NCBI GenBank assembly: GCA_002690445.1
Contig: NZER01000502.1
Span: forward strand, 1 to 11,207
Reading direction: 5' to 3'
Length of the DNA stretch: 11,207 bases
DNA from: Candidatus Pacearchaeota archaeon
GTDB lineage: Archaea; Nanoarchaeota; Nanoarchaeia; Pacearchaeales; GW2011-AR1
Of this stretch, positions 11,133 through 11,207 are shown piece after piece (the stretch's first letter is position 1; every line of letters starts with the position of its first letter). The translations under genes and the position numbers were made by a program. Below the pieces are notes generated by a model. The model searched no databases. It was not told the DNA's origin and worked only from the letters and a program-made list of their open reading frames with translations.

Positions 11133-11207
11133 TCACTCCGCACCGTAATAGCTCCGCGCCGTCCACGCAAACAGTGTGGTCGCGCACCAGCAAATAAACC
11201 CGAAAAA
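11133..11207 (-). CDS. C-terminal end of a probable membrane protein, cut by the window edge
   Basis: On the minus strand the frame from the edge reads FFGFICWCATTLFAWTARSY and ends YGAE then TGA (11135-11133), 2 nt before the next ATG. The hydrophobic, Trp-rich 24 residues look like the end of a membrane protein. The tight spacing suggests the same operon as the next gene. Too little is present to say more. Confidence 0.5.
   Translation of the reverse strand, partial: FFGFICWCATTLFAWTARSYYGAE

Noticed and set aside
1..11207. tRNA or other structured RNA genes
   Set aside because: I saw no cloverleaf-like pattern or CCA-ended stem on either strand by eye; all long stretches are covered by genes.

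Overview
The window looks like part of a tailed-phage (or prophage) genome from a bacterium. It has about 30 tightly packed genes, most under 130 codons, with ATGA, TAATG and GTGA overlaps and Shine-Dalgarno sites of the GGAG(G) type. Several small proteins resemble families I know from phage genomes: a DUF7694-type protein, a GSGC/RCVYGYW papain-like protein, and a YLDE-type small protein. There is one large SNF2-type helicase and no ribosomal, metabolic or tRNA gene. The host cannot be named from the sequence; the sigma70-like promoters only say that the host is a bacterium.

The main structural feature is a family of ten near-identical promoter cassettes. Each has a -35 (TTGACT, TTGACA or TTGATA), an almost invariant 17-bp spacer rich in TTTGG/TTGG, and a -10 (TATATT, once TATCTT). 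An A-rich block sits upstream of each, and most carry one of two conserved 5' leaders ending in the ribosome binding site. Six copies (549-4282) point left and four (4327-9006) point right, diverging from about 4283-4326. Each drives one short gene cluster: P1 to the 78-codon gene and the edge gene; P2 to the 127-codon gene; P3 to four overlapping genes (1993-1085); P4 to three (2797-2113); P5 to a Zn-ribbon gene and a frameshifted papain-like gene; P6 to one gene; P7 to three (4403-5561); P8 to the helicase and three small genes; P9 to three; P10 to five (9063-10508). I see no intrinsic terminator between units, so transcripts probably run through. The layout suggests an early, host-takeover or replication region switched on as one regulon.

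Other points of interest: a C-terminal helicase module (RKYRRQL) occurs three times, once as a 25-codon gene and once as a fragment between promoter P5 and the Zn-ribbon gene. The papain-like gene needs a -1 shift at an A6 run to restore its conserved N terminus. The last gene cluster of the right arm encodes a MerR-like HTH protein, a candidate regulator of the promoter family.

From 10483 to the right edge the strand switches to minus, without any copy of the promoter cassette. This part holds short hydrophobic proteins that may belong to a lysis or membrane cassette driven from outside the window.
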